Assembly: GCA_014281115.1 (NCBI GenBank)
Contig: JACONQ010000014.1
Span: 186,001-250,000 of the forward strand
Direction of reading: 5' to 3'
Origin: Laburnicola sp. R22_1
Taxonomy: Eukaryota > Ascomycota > Dothideomycetes > Pleosporales > Didymosphaeriaceae
Length of the DNA: 64,000 nucleotides
Of this stretch, positions 21,439 to 35,387 are shown piece after piece. Numbering within the stretch: position 1 is the first letter of the stretch; every line of letters begins with the position of its first letter. Position numbers and translations under genes: made by a program. The notes beneath the pieces are model-generated. The model saw only the letters and a program-made list of their open reading frames with translations. It was not told the DNA's origin and ran no database searches.

Positions 21439-24069
21439 ACCGACTCCCTTCACTTGGTTTCGGCTTAGGCAGTGCTAGCGTCAAAACGAGGCGCGTAGAG
21501 GCGTTTGGATCTGGGAATAGCATCATGCTCCACGGACATGGTAAATGGCGGCAAAAGGCTACGGTATTAGGTACCTTGATGGCCAGCATACACTGGCGTT
21601 TATGACTTTACGACAACTTTTCCCCCTTCGATTCGGTGCTCTACATAATCAGAAAACCATATTTTGGGTCAGTATGGATGGAGAGGTGCGGCGCAGGCTT
21701 GGTCTACTTTCCCTCTGATATCTAAACCAACAAAACACCAAAGCGGGCTCGATAGGTTTTCTTCTTGTTATATAAAAGTTTGTACTGGAGCACGATATGC
21801 CTCGTATCACCGTCCATTTGACTTTTTTTCGTACCCTTGTTGGCCATGGCTTGATGCTATTCTTTCCCTTTCCTCTACAAGCATTGATAAGCTTTGCATC
21901 GAGGGCTGGGTCTGAAAGACGGCGGGTTAGAGATAGTCTTGGCCTTTCGATTTGTATAATTCATCACTACCAAGTTTATTCTTTCGCGTATAAACGCATC
22001 GCATAAGTTACGACGCGTTGCACAACAGTCGACGCTAGCCTCTAGGCCAGGCCGCGAATCGGGGGCGGCCGCGCGCTCGCTCCCGTTGGGCCTTCGGACA
22101 CCGACGCGCGTGGGGAATACAATTCGCCTGCTTGCTTGCGGCGTGCGCCAGGGAATCTGCGGTTGATGATCCCCGCATATCCGATGCGACGGGCGTGAGT
22201 GACATCATTGGTGATGGGTCGTTTGGTGTGCGATGGTGAGCGGATGGAAGAGAGATGGGTATGAGCTGAGGACAATGCAGCTTCACGGATCTTGGGCAAG
22301 ATGATGTAAAAGATAGAGGGAGTGAACGCGAGGGCGAAACGCACATGCATTGTGGCTGGATATACGACATGCATGCGCGTCATCGTCGTCGTCGTCGTCC
22401 TCTTCTCATACGCCGCAAGGTACGCGCAATTCATCCCATGGAAGCCTGCGCTCTGTCCATGCACACCCGCCGTACGCCTTGATCGTATGCATGTCCCTCG
22501 CCCTCGCCCTCGCCCTCCCTCTGCTCATCCGCGCAAACACGCTCCGCTCAAACGCGCAAACGCCATCCCTCATTTCCCGCGGGCGCAGGTTGCAGCCAAC
22601 TCCGCGTCAGCCTCGCCCCACACACGCCGCACCGCAGCGCAGGATTCACCCGCTTAGTGTTTCCCATCCTTCTGCACGCACGAACCCCCTTCATCGCCAG
22701 GGCGACACGTGCTGCACGGGACGCCTAACGCGCGTACCTACATAGCTATTACCTTTGCGGTAGGTAGGTAGGTAGGTAGGTAGGTAGGTGACCACGTAAC
22801 GTTATGTCCTGTTTTTGCAGAGGAAGGAAGGTAGGTAGATAGATAGATAGGTATGTCGATGGTGAGAATAGGATAGAAAGGACGGGCGGGAGGATACCCA
22901 AGCAAGCGTACAGGGAGTAATTACTTCGTAGTAGAGTAGGATGATGTGTGCCATACACGGAAATGTACAGCAAAGATAGCGTTTTTAGATAGATAATAAT
23001 AGTCGACTATATGTACGTACGCGAGAACCTTTTCCCCTCGTGCTCCTCCCCTCCTCCCTCTACGTACAATAGTCCCAGAAACCCAACAAGCCGCTTCCCA
23101 AGCCCAAGTCCAAACCGATACTAGGTGGTATGCACTAAAAAAGAGGCCAAGCCAGCTACGAGCCGCGTAAAACGGTTACCGGAATGAATCATTATAAGTT
23201 GGTACCCATGTAGGTAGTAGCACATACGCACGTACTATGTAGACAGTAGCGTAGAGACAGAAGACGCGAGCGATAGGAGCCGGGCCCACGCTCGCCCGTG
23301 CGTCGAGTCGGATCCTGCCGTAGTCCACAGAACATACTGATAGCATATTAGAAGCATAAGATAGCACATCAGAGAGATACTCGGCTTCCTCGCCGACCAG
23401 GGGAAAAAAAGCAAATCGTCCACGGTAAAACCTATACACGTACAAGATGCGCTAGCTAGCTAGCTATGCAAGAAGTTCTGCCAGCCACCCAAACCCAGAC
23501 ACCACCGCATGCACGCACCATGCACGCACACAGCACAGGCAGCGCTTCACCTTTGCCTCCCCCTTGACGCAGTCCAAAGAAAAACCACAAAAACATCTCC
23601 CAAAAAATAACCCTGTTACGAACCAGATGATCCGTCTTCAACCAAACTTTTCTTCACTCCAGTGAAAAGACAAAACAAGAACCGAACTTGACGGCTCTAA
23701 TGGGCCATGTGGCAAGTGCAGGGACGTGCTAGGAAACTTGGTATGGGGCATAAAATCTTACATGTAGAACACCGACAACGCCGGGGGGTAATGTGATTGC
23801 AATGTTGCCCCAAAGGCTGTGCAGGGAGGCCTCCAACAAAAGTAGCCGTAACACCCAAAAAAAAAAAACTCCGATGCTGCGCTCTGCAAGATGACAAGAG
23901 GCAATGATATATCCCCAATCCGTAATCGTGACTCGAAAGTGCATGAGATGAGGCACGATCGACTGTAATGCGACCGTGACGTGTGGTGTATTATATGGTG
24001 GGCGGAAAGACAAGGCGGTTATGCACAGCGGTCGACGTGTGGCCGCGTCGGTGGTGGATGGTGCGGGCA
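21439..24069. other. Intergenic, simple repeats only
   Basis: No convincing gene. The region contains CGT repeats near 22385, GGTA tetranucleotide repeats at 22760-22790 and GATA repeats near 22838-22852, GCTA repeats at 23450-23466 and an A-run near 23858. Open frames here are low-complexity shadows. 23690-24069 is probably 3' UTR of the G-alpha gene. Confidence 0.5.
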
Positions 24070-25388
24070 CTACAAGATTCCCGAATCTTTTAATGCATTC
24101 TGCAATATTGTCTCCTTGACAGCGGCGAAGACGAGTCGGATGTTGGACGTGTCGGTGGCTTGTGTAAGACTGGCAAGGTCAGCAGGGCATCTTCCGATGG
24201 GAGAATGTGACTCACTGGGGATATAGGTTGAGATGGGCTCGGTTGACTTGGTTGAATCTCCACAGCAGGTATTTCGCCGCGCGGTTGACATCGTTGCCGC
24301 CCGAATAGTCTGGAAAGTAGTTTCCGAGCGGCGAGCGCGCCAGTTTCGCTTTGAACAAGTCCACCTTGTTTAGGAAGAGGATGATGCTCGTTCGCATGAA
24401 CCATCGACTGTTGACTACCGAATCGAACAAGACCAGACTCTCCATCATTCGGTTCTAGTCGCTGTTAGCTGAGTCGCTACGATGGAAGTAGCGGATGCGT
24501 ACCTGAGAGCTCTCTTCCAACAGCACCTGGTCGTATTCGCTCAGGGCCACGCAGAATATGATGGACGTGACGTTCTCGAAACAGTGTATCCATTTCTTGC
24601 GCTCGCTCCGCTGGCCGCCCACGTCAAACATGCTGCAGTTTCACATTAGCCGGAGCATCTGAAAGGCACCCGAGCCGTCCACGTACTGTATTGACAACTG
24701 GCCCATGGTGAACCTCGTCTCGTATATACCCGTCGTCTTGGTGCGCGCGCGCAGGACGTCGGACTCGATGGGGATGTAGTTGGGGTCGGCTATCCGCATA
24801 ACCTCGTCGAAAAAACTGCAACACTTAGCACCGAGCGCGCTGGGCACAGTTGGCGGGGCATACTATGGCGCTGAATCCATCAGGTAGAACTCGCTTGAAT
24901 GCTCCAGCACTTTTGACACGCAAGGGTCTCGCCAGACTGCCGTTATCGCCTGTCCAACCCGCAGATGGAGCGGCTTCTCTGGGTCGGGATCGACTGTGTA
25001 CTCGAGTAGATAGCGGCAGTACTCGTCGTTGCCGGGCTCCTCGGGGCCGATCTCGAACTGGTGCATGGCCCCGATCAGCGCCTTTGCGCAGTCAATGACG
25101 TTCTTGTATATGGTCAGGCGGTACATTGCGAGCTCTTCTTGCGTGTAGCCATTCTGGTGGATGATCTTCATCTGCTTGACAATGGTGGACTTGCCGCTCT
25201 CGCCGGAGCCTGGAGGCGCGTGTTAGCGTGCGAGCGTGACGGGGGACGGCCAGCTGCTTACCCAGCAGGAGAATCTTGCACTCTCGCCGTAACCGGCGCG
25301 AGTCCTCCTCGAGCTTGCGGTCGATGGCCTGGCTGCGCTTCTTCTGCTCGGCATCCTGGTTGTCGGTGCTGGACATGCAGATGCCCAT
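24070..25388 (-). CDS. Heterotrimeric G-protein alpha subunit, group III (GNA-3/GanB type)
   Basis: Six exons: 25388-25262, 25209-24864, 24815-24687, 24632-24503, 24454-24216, 24169-24070. They total 1071 nt, 356 residues, the normal length. The N-terminus MGICMSST has Gly2 for myristoylation and Cys4 for palmitoylation. Nucleotide-binding motifs: GSGESGKST (split by intron 1), the switch region ending [30 protein letters not shown] and TQATDT. The C-terminus DSGIL lacks the Cys of group I subunits. The N-terminal [17 protein letters not shown] and the C-terminus match the fungal group III class, which couples nutrient/sugar-sensing receptors to adenylate cyclase in Neurospora and Aspergillus. 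It acts at the inner face of the plasma membrane. All introns have GT-AG ends. Confidence 0.93.
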
Positions 25389-28027
25389 GGTGGCGACAAT
25401 GCGTTGCGGCCTGCGGCCGCGGGCGGACGAGACGGGGAGGTGAGGTGAGGTGGACGGGGGAGGGCTCAGCGCGTCACGTCACGGACGGGGTGGTGCGTGG
25501 ACGTGGACGGCAGCGTGGACGGCCGCGATGGGCTGGCTCGAGTCGATTCGAGTCGCTGGAGCTGGAGGGCGGCGCGGGCGTGGCTGCGGACGGGAGCGGG
25601 AGGGCCAGGGCCAGTGCCAGTGCCAGTGCCAGTGCCAGTGCCAGTGCCAGTGCCAGTGCTCGTCCAAGGTGCGCGCGCGAGGCGCAACCAGAGTCGATGG
25701 GGTGTGGAGGTGCAGTGCAGGCAGAGGTCGCAGCGGGTCGGGGCTGGCCAGCGTCCAGTGTCCACACGGCAGCGTCCACGGTCGAACGTCGTGACGGGCC
25801 CAAGGAGCAGGGCGAGGGCCGTGCGCGGCAAGTGTGCCTCGCTGCTGGGCAGATTCAGACTCCAGAGAGGCGGGCAGGCAGATGACGGCGCGCGGGGTCC
25901 CCAACGGCAGCGGGCGGCGATAAATCGTGTAATGCGCAGCGTTGGAGGGCGTGGGCGTGGGCGTGGGCGCGGTCGTGGCCGGCGGCTTCGGCGTGGTCCC
26001 GGGAGAGTAGTAGTAGTAGTAGGTAGTAGCAGCAGCTAGGCTCCTACCGGTAGGCGGCACCTGGGTTGCTGGTATGGAATATGGCTGGCCGCTGGATATG
26101 GCTGGATATGGCTGCATATGGCTGGATACGCATCATTATTACCTACACCAGGATTCAGACCAGCCAAACGCTTGCAGCCCACATGCACATGGTATTCACT
26201 CTCCCTTCCGCCTTGGGCGTCCCCGACGTCGTGACGACTCGGACGACGACTCGCCTGGAACGCTGGAGCAGACGGCCCTCTCATCCCACGCGCCCTCTTT
26301 GCCCCGTACCACGATAACACCACCCAGGCAATCGCCCCGTTTGCTCCAGTATATAGTCGTATACGCCCGCCGCCGCTACCAGCGCGTCGTGCAGAAACTC
26401 CACCTACCGGATCCTCGCTGAGCTTGGGCTGGTGACGGCCGACTCCCCTCTAGCTTGATACAGCCCGGCCCTCATCCTTTGGCCCGATGTCTTCAAATAC
26501 CAGCCAGCTGAAGCTGCCCCAGGAACTGTCAGCCGTCACCTTCTCGCAACCCGTCCGCAGCCAGCGGCCCAGCGCAGCGCCCGCTGTCTGCTCGCCGAGC
26601 ACGCTTCGTGGCAGGCTCCGGATGGCGCACCTTGGAGCTGAAGTCGCCGCCGGCAAAGGCGTTGCCGCCCCTTCAGAAGCCACAACCGTCGCACGCATGT
26701 TTGCAGCCGTTTGCAGCCAGTGCACCGCCATGCGCTTTCTCGCCAGGTGAGAGCGTCAGCAATCACATGTGCAGCCCCGAGGCCCAACTTCTTTCGACAG
26801 ATGGGTAGGTCTAGGCTACGTGGCTTGCTGGTCGCAACTAGCAGGACCCAATTGCATGGCTGTCAATCCATCAAGGGCGTGGTGCGCCATGACTGGGCGA
26901 ACTGGTACCTACTGCGAATACCTAACTCGTGTGAAGCTTTGAAACGGTCGCCCAGCTACAGGCATGGCACCGCTTCTTCGAATAGTTTCAAGCCAGCTAC
27001 CGGAACCCATGACAATGGCGCACGGTTTCGTTGCAATTGCACGCCATCGTGTGTGGATATGGCCGTCGACCTCAGACAGATCGTTTTCAGTTCAAGTGTC
27101 AAATAGGCTACATGTGGTAACTGTGTAGGTAGGTACTCGGGACCTGCAAATCAGGTACATAGTACATAGTACATAGTACAGTAACCCCGGCATGCCTACA
27201 CAATAAACCAGCCGACCGAGGTACAGTACCTGCTAGCTAGACAGCGCCGCTTGGAACCGCCGCGAGCAGCACGCGCCTGCAAGCGGCGCGTGAGCCCCAA
27301 TGGAGAGGCGGAGGGGATGCAAAGGCGTGAAGGGCAATGCGCACACGGTGCGCGCAGGACCCCAAAGAGATCTATCTGTAGACGGTCGGGGTAGATGCAG
27401 CAGAGCAGGGAGACCGTAGTCAACGGTGGATGCAGAAGACGTCGATGTCGATGACGATCCTATGCGACACCGGAGACCCATGGGAAACCGTGAGGATTAT
27501 GGTGATGACGTACATGCAAATTCGTCGCAGCACCGCCGGCCGGCAGGTTTCTCGTCGCAGAGCGTGCCAGCTTGCAAGCGCACCGCGACAGTGACAGTGG
27601 CCCCTCCTCGCCCTCATTCTTCGCCCTTTGCTTCCCCCTTCCGCTGTCTGTCCCATAACCTGTGTGTGCGAGTCCCCGCTCCGGTAGTGATCGCCCGCCC
27701 TCTGTTCTGTTCATTCACCCCTCACCCCTCGCACATCCCTTCGGCGCTACATTTCCCCCTTCCGAGGCGTCTGCCCGCCACCCGCGCAACAGAACCGGGC
27801 TGCCCGTCTGCAGATTCTGTCCTGTCCGCCTGGCCTCATTCCCAGCATCTCTACCGCGAGTAGCCAAGTTCTCCGCAGACACTTCACCGGCCCTATTACC
27901 CGCGCCGCTCTCAACCCGCTGCTTCGCGGACCTGCGAACCTGCGACCCCACGACAACGCCCCACCGCACGCAGCCTCAGCACAAACACCGCACACCTTCC
28001 CGTGTCTCGCGTATCCCGTCCCCCATC
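25389..28027. other. Divergent intergenic region between G-alpha and HOG1
   Basis: 2.6 kb without a convincing gene. The G-alpha side is GC-rich with an eight-unit CCAGTG microsatellite (25611-25658), GGGCGT repeats near 25950 and TAG repeats near 26010. ATGGCTGGAT-type repeats lie at 26073-26130, and a short AGTACAT repeat near 27165. 27600-28020 is pyrimidine-rich, as expected for the HOG1 promoter. Long overlapping ORFs here come from GC-rich low complexity. Confidence 0.5.
25611..25658. repeat. CCAGTG microsatellite, 8 units
   Basis: Eight perfect hexanucleotide units about 220 bp upstream of the G-alpha start codon, probably in the 5' UTR or promoter. On the minus strand it reads CACTGG. 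Likely length-polymorphic. Confidence 0.9.
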
Positions 28028-29489
<1,462 letters not shown>

Positions 29490-30035
29490 GCAGGTCACAC
29501 GACAGGCGTATGCTGGAGACGCTAGCTCTGCATTTGAACATTCGGTTATGACGTCTTTGGCGTAGGCTGGACACGTTTTCCTTTGGATTGATCTTTACTC
29601 TTGCCACCGAGAGTGGAATAGAGGAGTGTGGGACGGCAGGCAGGCCTGGGGCGGGTTTGGGTCCGGTTGGACGGTATACATGGTGGTGATACGGCGGGCG
29701 GGACGAGGTCTACGGCGAGGGCGCCAATGCTGCGGCGGCTACGGATGAGCTGGAATCGCGGAATCTTGTTCCCTGTTGGCTTCAGGTTACTCAATGATAC
29801 ACAAGTACACGACGTGCTTTGCAAGTTGCTACGGGGTCCCTGTCGACGACGTGCTTGAAGGACGTCGCCGGGCCAAGAAGACTTATCGATAACGTTAAGC
29901 GGCGGGCGCCCAGCTTTGAAGATCGGCACTCGACCTGCCCATGGCCATGCTCCGACGTCCAGACGCTGCATGGCCCTTTTTCTTTTTCTCACTCGCCCAT
30001 GACGATAGCCACGACGGGAGGAGAGAGGAAGCAGC
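29490..30035. other. Intergenic between HOG1 and AVL9
   Basis: 546 bp holding the HOG1 3' UTR and AVL9 promoter. There is a TTTTTCTTTTTCTC pyrimidine tract near 29977-29990. No gene is seen; the ORFs are antisense shadows. Confidence 0.5.
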
Positions 30036-32547
30036 ATGTCGTTCGCTCCCATGGTGGCCATCGTGGACTTTCACCACGCCCGGTAGGCATGGCGGCTGGG
30101 GAACGCGGCCAAGGGGCTTCGCTGATGGTGATGCAGAGGACCCGAGGTCGAGCGATGGCTCGGCGTGGACGAGGACAGCGATCCGGCGCTGGAGAACGAG
30201 TGGTCGCTGCTGCCCTTTATGGCGCTTAGCGACGGCGCGCACGCGTATGTCCACACTGATGCACCCTCCAGCTGCATCTGCCCTCCCCTGGCCCTCTGCA
30301 TGGCAGGGCCTCCGCTAATCTGCCTGCCGCCAGCTCGACCGAAGACTATTCCTACTTCACCCTCCGCCGCGCCGAGTCCTCGTCCCACCCCGCCTCGAGT
30401 CTGTTTGGCATCTCGTGCACGCGCCAGCTGGACGCGAGCAAGCTGATCGACCGGCCGGCCCATGTCACGCGCAGCACCGTGCAAAAGGCGGTTGTGGTCG
30501 TCAGCGACAGTCCGCAGCACTTTGGCGCCATAAAGGCGCAGTTGGGCGTCGTGACGGCCGCGTGGTTCGCGCAGAGGTACGTCGAGCCCACCGCATGCAT
30601 ACCCCAAGGCACCGTCGGAGAGGGGCGGCTACTAGGTGACGCTGACCCGGCGCAGGGACTTCACGGATATCGAAATTCTGCAACGATTCACCGAGAGCCT
30701 TCCCACGCTGCTCAGGAACCAAGAGGGGGAGATGGACCATTATTTCGGTGGGTACCGCTGCAACTGGGAGCATGCCGAAGCGGCTAACCGCCGTAGGAAC
30801 ATCCCTTCGCGAGCTGATCCATGAGTTCAAATGGCAGACACTCGTTCTCTTCAAGTGCGCCTTACTCCAACCAAAGGTAGACGCCCCATGACGATATGCC
30901 TATCCGGCTAACACGGCCAGATGCTCTTCTTCGGCTCGCATTGTGAGCGCTTATGCATGATGCAGTTTGCTCTTATTTCTCTGATACCCGACCTTATTCG
31001 CCATCTCCAAGATTCTGCCGATCCCAAATTCAACGCATGCGAGACGAAGCTGGTCGTGCCCACGTCTCTCAAAACTTCACAGCGCGCTTCATGTCAGTAG
31101 CACTGTCATGAACATGGCACTTCGTTAATCCTATCCAGTGCTCACATACATGGGCCTTCCCCTTCAGCTCTTCGGCAAGGGTTCGCTCTTCGGGCCATAC
31201 ACGCCGCTACAGCAGCTCGACCTACTGGCCGATCAGGACACAAAGTCGTACATTGTCGGCTCTACGAACTCACTCTTACTCCAGCAGAAAGACCGATATA
31301 GCGACATCTTGATCAACCTGGACGATCACACTGTGAACATCACCTCGGCCTCACTTCAGCATGCACTTGTTTTGTCGACGCCTGATAGGAGATGGATAGA
31401 CTTTCTGACGCAGACGGTGAACGATACCTGGGACGAATCGAACCCGAGCCGACCCAAAGACCATGGCTACGCCGGGAGTGAAGAGTTTATCCGAATGCAG
31501 TTCGAAGAATATCTCCTGGCAATGCTCAGTGCGGTCAAGTACAAGGCCTACCAGGAAAGGAGTAATGACAAAGAAAGAATCATGTTGGAACACGAGGGCG
31601 ATCCTGCTAGCGACTTCTCCAACAACTACATCAACGCCTGGATGGAGACGGAGAACTTCCGAATATGGAACAAATTCACCGACTCGCATCTTTTCGACAT
31701 TGTCGATCCCAAGCACCCGTGCTCCGGCGGACTCAGCATTGAGGACGTCCAACGACGACTAGCACAGTAAGTCCTCCGTTTCCCTCGCACCCATCCCCAA
31801 GGCACTTAAACTTGGCAGTCTTCTCTCCAATTCTACTTTCCAAGTTGTCTCGTTAGGAATCTGCGTGCTGATCATCGCGTGGCGCATAGGCAGGTAGCAG
31901 AAATGCATCTCGACGAGCGGTTAGAGAAGTCGCGCGAAGCGATTGGCAAGCAACTTGCAGTCGGGCAGAAAAAAGTGTCTTCAGCGTTCGATAGCTTGTG
32001 GGCTCAGATGGAGGCAGTGCGGGAGGCGCAACGAAAGAGGCAAGAAGACAATCGAATGGCCAAGGACAGTGAGCCGAGTAGTCCGATCGTGGATAAAAAT
32101 AGCCCGCAAGGCGGTGCTCGATGTAAGACTACCCCCATCCCATTCCTGGGCAAGCGAAGACACTGATATCCACATCATGCAGGGAAGTCTCAAGCACCAG
32201 ATCTCTCTCACGCCCAAGCGAATATCCAAGCTGCCGGTACCCGCGCGGGCGCATATCTCTCTTCGTGGGGCGCGTGGGCCAGCGAGAAGAAAAAAGGTTG
32301 GGCGTCGTCGAAGAGTGCGTTGGGCTCTCCGCTTGCGTCGCCACTGCCGTCGACTACGGACCCTTCGCCTGGCGATCTCAAGCGCGCGGAAGAGTTCAAG
32401 GATGGGAATGCGCTAGAGTATGGGAAGCCGTTGAGTAGTGCTTGGACGGCGCCGCCGGATGTGCAGAAGGGCCAGGTGCAGAGGGAGAGTGTCTTCTTCG
32501 ATGCGGAGAAGGAGGTGAAGGATGGAGAGAGAAGCAAGGAGTCGTAG
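30036..32547 (+). CDS. AVL9: Avl9-family late secretory transport protein
   Basis: Nine exons: 30036-30082, 30137-30244, 30334-30576, 30656-30747, 30797-30876, 30921-31092, 31139-31766, 31890-32122, 32183-32547. They total 1968 nt, 655 residues. The N-terminus MSFAPMVAIVDFHHARGPEV is followed by LLPFMALSDGAHA, LFGISCTRQL, DVTRS-like HVTRSTVQKAVVV, MLFFGSHCERLCMMQFALIS, TYMGLPLQLFGKGSLFGPYT and SYIVGSTNSLLLQQKDRYSD. These are hallmarks of Avl9, a DENN-related family. In yeast Avl9 works in exocytic traffic between Golgi and plasma membrane, probably as a GTPase regulator. The C-terminal 200 residues are charged and Ser-rich with a predicted helix (DERLEKSREAIGKQL). The exon 6 donor is GTCAGT, slightly unusual. 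All phases agree. Confidence 0.93.
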
Positions 32548-33431
32548 GGTTGGGGTGGAGGGGTGTGTGTGTGGTTGGGCGATGTTTGATATGCCTGCGC
32601 TGTGTGATCTCATGCATTTTTAAGGCATAATGGATGATGACGTGCACAGTGGTGGCTTTTGGTGTGTGGTTGAGCTTGGGTTGTTTTGCATTTGTTGGTT
32701 GTGTTTTTTGAGCGGGCGGAGTAAGAAGCGCATGGTGGAGGTGCGGATCTGGTCTGGGGGTTGTATATCCGACTGACTTTTGGGCGAGGGATATGAGAGT
32801 TGCGGTAAAGGTAGGAGATTTTTGAACGGCTTATTGGCACGTTTGGTGCTGGTGCGCAGTTGTTGTGTGTAGGGGAGGAAAATGGGCATCTGAGTCTCTC
32901 TCTCTCCCTCTCTCTTCTTTTCCTTCTCTTTGTTCGGTTCACGAGCTATGGTTGTTTGGATTTTTCACGGTTAGCTGAAGTCGAGTGTCGTGCAAAAGGG
33001 CAGATGGGGAATTGTGTGTGGATAGGTGGTAGAGGATGCGAGGATACCGCAAGTGGTTAAATGAGGAGGGGCGGTACATTAGTTTTCGAGATGGGAAGTT
33101 TCGCACGCTTCAATGAGTACGTAAGTCCGCTATGTCCACTCAATTAGCCACATCTCACGGCAGCGTGGTTAACATTGAGTAAGCATTGTGTAAGTCGCTT
33201 CGAGATACTCTTTGTCGAGGGAACAAAGACTCGTCGTCTTTGTACTCAGTTGTTTTTCTCATTGTTCGTGTGTTCATAACAGCGTCTTTGTCCATCGGCC
33301 GCATCTTTTAATGGGCGTATTTCCGGAACATTGAATGCATAATTGACCGCATAACAAAAGAGGCTCACTCCTCCACTTACATTCTTACACGCAAGCAACG
33401 AACACTGGCTGATATTCGACAGACTGTCATT
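32548..33431. other. Intergenic between AVL9 and the CCCH gene
   Basis: No gene seen. A T/G-rich strand follows the AVL9 stop, with a TCTCTC tract near 32893-32920. ORFs on the minus strand are low complexity. Confidence 0.5.
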
Positions 33432-35387
33432 ATGAGCACAGATTTTCCCGTCCAGAACGCCCCATGCTACCCTAGAGACCCCAATGCTATTGAGTCGTTT
33501 CCGACGACTAGAGCAATCATTAATGAGCCGTTCGTCCTCCCGCCGAATCTTACGCAACCGTCCGGGCGTCGTGTTACCTTCACTCTTGAGTCGCCACGGT
33601 CGAGGGCTTCAGAAACTCCTTTGAATGCGGCACGCCCCGCCCTGCCGAGTTTGACGCAGCCGGAGAGTCGTCGTGCTAGCCAGATGATGGAAATCGATGA
33701 CGTCCTAACTTTAGAGGGAAATTCGGAGCAAAGTGATGTCGAAGCGGAAGAGATGGAATGGTCTGTCGAAGAGCCCGAAGTTCCCGCACGACTCTACCGC
33801 AACGTTGACTCTGGATTCATTCCCGAGCACCACGCCCCACTCGATGCCAACTTAGAAATTGACCGCCACAATGGACCATACTATGCAGAGGCCTGGCACT
33901 CGGAAATGGCACGTGCCGAACGTCTAAGTCACCAGATGATCCAAAACGCGCCGCCATGGCAGTGGGACCTTCCCTGGGACGAGCTGCGCAGCATGGGCAT
34001 CACGCTCGACGAATTCATCATCTACTTCCCCAACCACGTGGCTCGCTGGCCCTACCTCGCGCTCTGGGTGCGGTGCCAAAACTGGGACCGCCTCTTCTAC
34101 CGCATGGCGCGCCTCATCAATCTCGCGCGCGGGACGCATCTACTCAACGACCGCGACTACCAGCACGTCGAGGTGCTCCCGCTGATGATGAAGATGCAGC
34201 GCGCCATCCAAGAACTCGAGCCCACCTACGAGCTTTCCGCACATGATAACGTGCAGATAGACGCTGCGTTCATCAAGCAGAAGATCCATGCGAAGCCTGC
34301 GAGGTTTACGCCAGGGAAGGGCATGTGCACGCTTGCTATGGCGGCGGGGTATGTCACGGGCGTGAACGAGTTTGAGCATTACAAGTTCTCGCGGAAGATG
34401 AGGGAGTTGTTTCCGCGGGCTGCTCGTGCGCCGAAGCGGCAAACGCAGCGGGTCGATGACGATTTTCCGTTTGCGGAGCTGCCGCCGCGACGGGGTAGTG
34501 GGCAGGGGGGTGGTGCGCGAAGGGAGAGCCGTGGAACGGGGTGGGTTCGTGGCGACGTCAACGCGGGATTAGGGGAGGTGTTCAGCGACGACAGGGACGG
34601 GGGCGATAGCCTCTTCGCTTCAGCGTCGGGCACACCGACGCCCACGGCTTCAACGAGTGCATACGCCGACGACGAGGGGTACGACACGTATCTCGATGGC
34701 TCGGACGACTCCAACGCCAACACCCCTACATCCTCGACACGGCCTACACCTACACGCCCAACCCCGCAGCCGCAACATCACGCCCAAAAGATGGACCGAA
34801 TCTGCACTCACGAACCCAACTGCCGCAACAAGCGAAGAGGCACTTGTAGATTCCTCCACCCAGGTGATGCAAACTACACGCAGGTGTTAAACGCCCAGGT
34901 GCAGAAGCCATTCCGCGGAAACGCAAACCAACAACAACACCACCAGAAGGCCAGGGCTACCGCTAGTCAACAGGCCCCCAACCAACAACCTCCCGGGGGC
35001 GGCAGAAACAACGACAACAATGGTGACGGAGACAAGCCCCGAGGTGCGCGAGAATGCCACCACGCGCTCAAGTGTACGCGGGCGAATTGCACGTATGCGC
35101 ACCCGGGCCCGCGGACGCAGGGAAATGTCGATTTGGATTTGAGGCGCTGGTGTCGGTTTAAGGAGAAGTGTACGAAAGCTAATTGTGTCGAGTGTCATCC
35201 TTCGCCGGCGGCGGCGGCGGGAGGGAAGGATGGGGGTAAGGGGGGGAATCGGAACAACAGTGGTGGTGATGGTGCTCACCAGGGTGGCGGGGGGCAGGAT
35301 AGGAAGAACAAGGGAAATGGGGATGGGAATGGAAACCCTAACGGCAACGGGAATGGGCAGGGTAAGAAGCCTAGGTGGCGACATTGA
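33432..35387 (+). CDS. Protein with three CCCH zinc fingers, Nab2-like spacing
   Basis: A single exon of 651 residues. Residues about 1-130 are polar and acidic. About 130-340 form a likely folded region (WQWDLPWDELRSMGITLDEF, FPNHVARWPYLALWVRC) with many aromatics. A disordered Ser/Thr/Pro and Gly/Asn-rich linker follows. Three C-terminal fingers begin CTHEPNCRNKRRGTCRFLH, CHHALKCTRANCTYAH and CRFKEKCTKANCVECH, with spacing C-x5-C-x4 (x7 in the first)-C-x3-H. That spacing matches the poly(A)-RNA-binding fingers of Nab2/ZC3H14 rather than the classical C-x8-C-x5-C-x3-H type. The tail is Gly/Asn-rich with basic residues, ending KKPRWRH. Role in RNA binding is inferred; the central region is not recognised, so orthology to Nab2 is not claimed. 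Confidence 0.75.
   Translation: MSTDFPVQNAPCYPRDPNAIESFPTTRAIINEPFVLPPNLTQPSGRRVTFTLESPRSRASETPLNAARPALPSLTQPESRRASQMMEIDDVLTLEGNSEQSDVEAEEMEWSVEEPEVPARLYRNVDSGFIPEHHAPLDANLEIDRHNGPYYAEAWHSEMARAERLSHQMIQNAPPWQWDLPWDELRSMGITLDEFIIYFPNHVARWPYLALWVRCQNWDRLFYRMARLINLARGTHLLNDRDYQHVEVLPLMMKMQRAIQELEPTYELSAHDNVQIDAAFIKQKIHAKPARFTPGKGMCTLAMAAGYVTGVNEFEHYKFSRKMRELFPRAARAPKRQTQRVDDDFPFAELPPRRGSGQGGGARRESRGTGWVRGDVNAGLGEVFSDDRDGGDSLFASASGTPTPTASTSAYADDEGYDTYLDGSDDSNANTPTSSTRPTPTRPTPQPQHHAQKMDRICTHEPNCRNKRRGTCRFLHPGDANYTQVLNAQVQKPFRGNANQQQHHQKARATASQQAPNQQPPGGGRNNDNNGDGDKPRGARECHHALKCTRANCTYAHPGPRTQGNVDLDLRRWCRFKEKCTKANCVECHPSPAAAAGGKDGGKGGNRNNSGGDGAHQGGGGQDRKNKGNGDGNGNPNGNGNGQGKKPRWRH

Noticed and set aside
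22035..22745. Overlapping ORFs in the 22-kb region
   Set aside because: Arg/Pro/Thr-rich low complexity, no splice logic or domain.
25474..26117. Long ORFs in all frames over the CCAGTG repeat
   Set aside because: GC-rich DNA and a hexanucleotide array keep frames open; products are His-Trp, Ala-Leu or Pro-Val repeats without conserved features.
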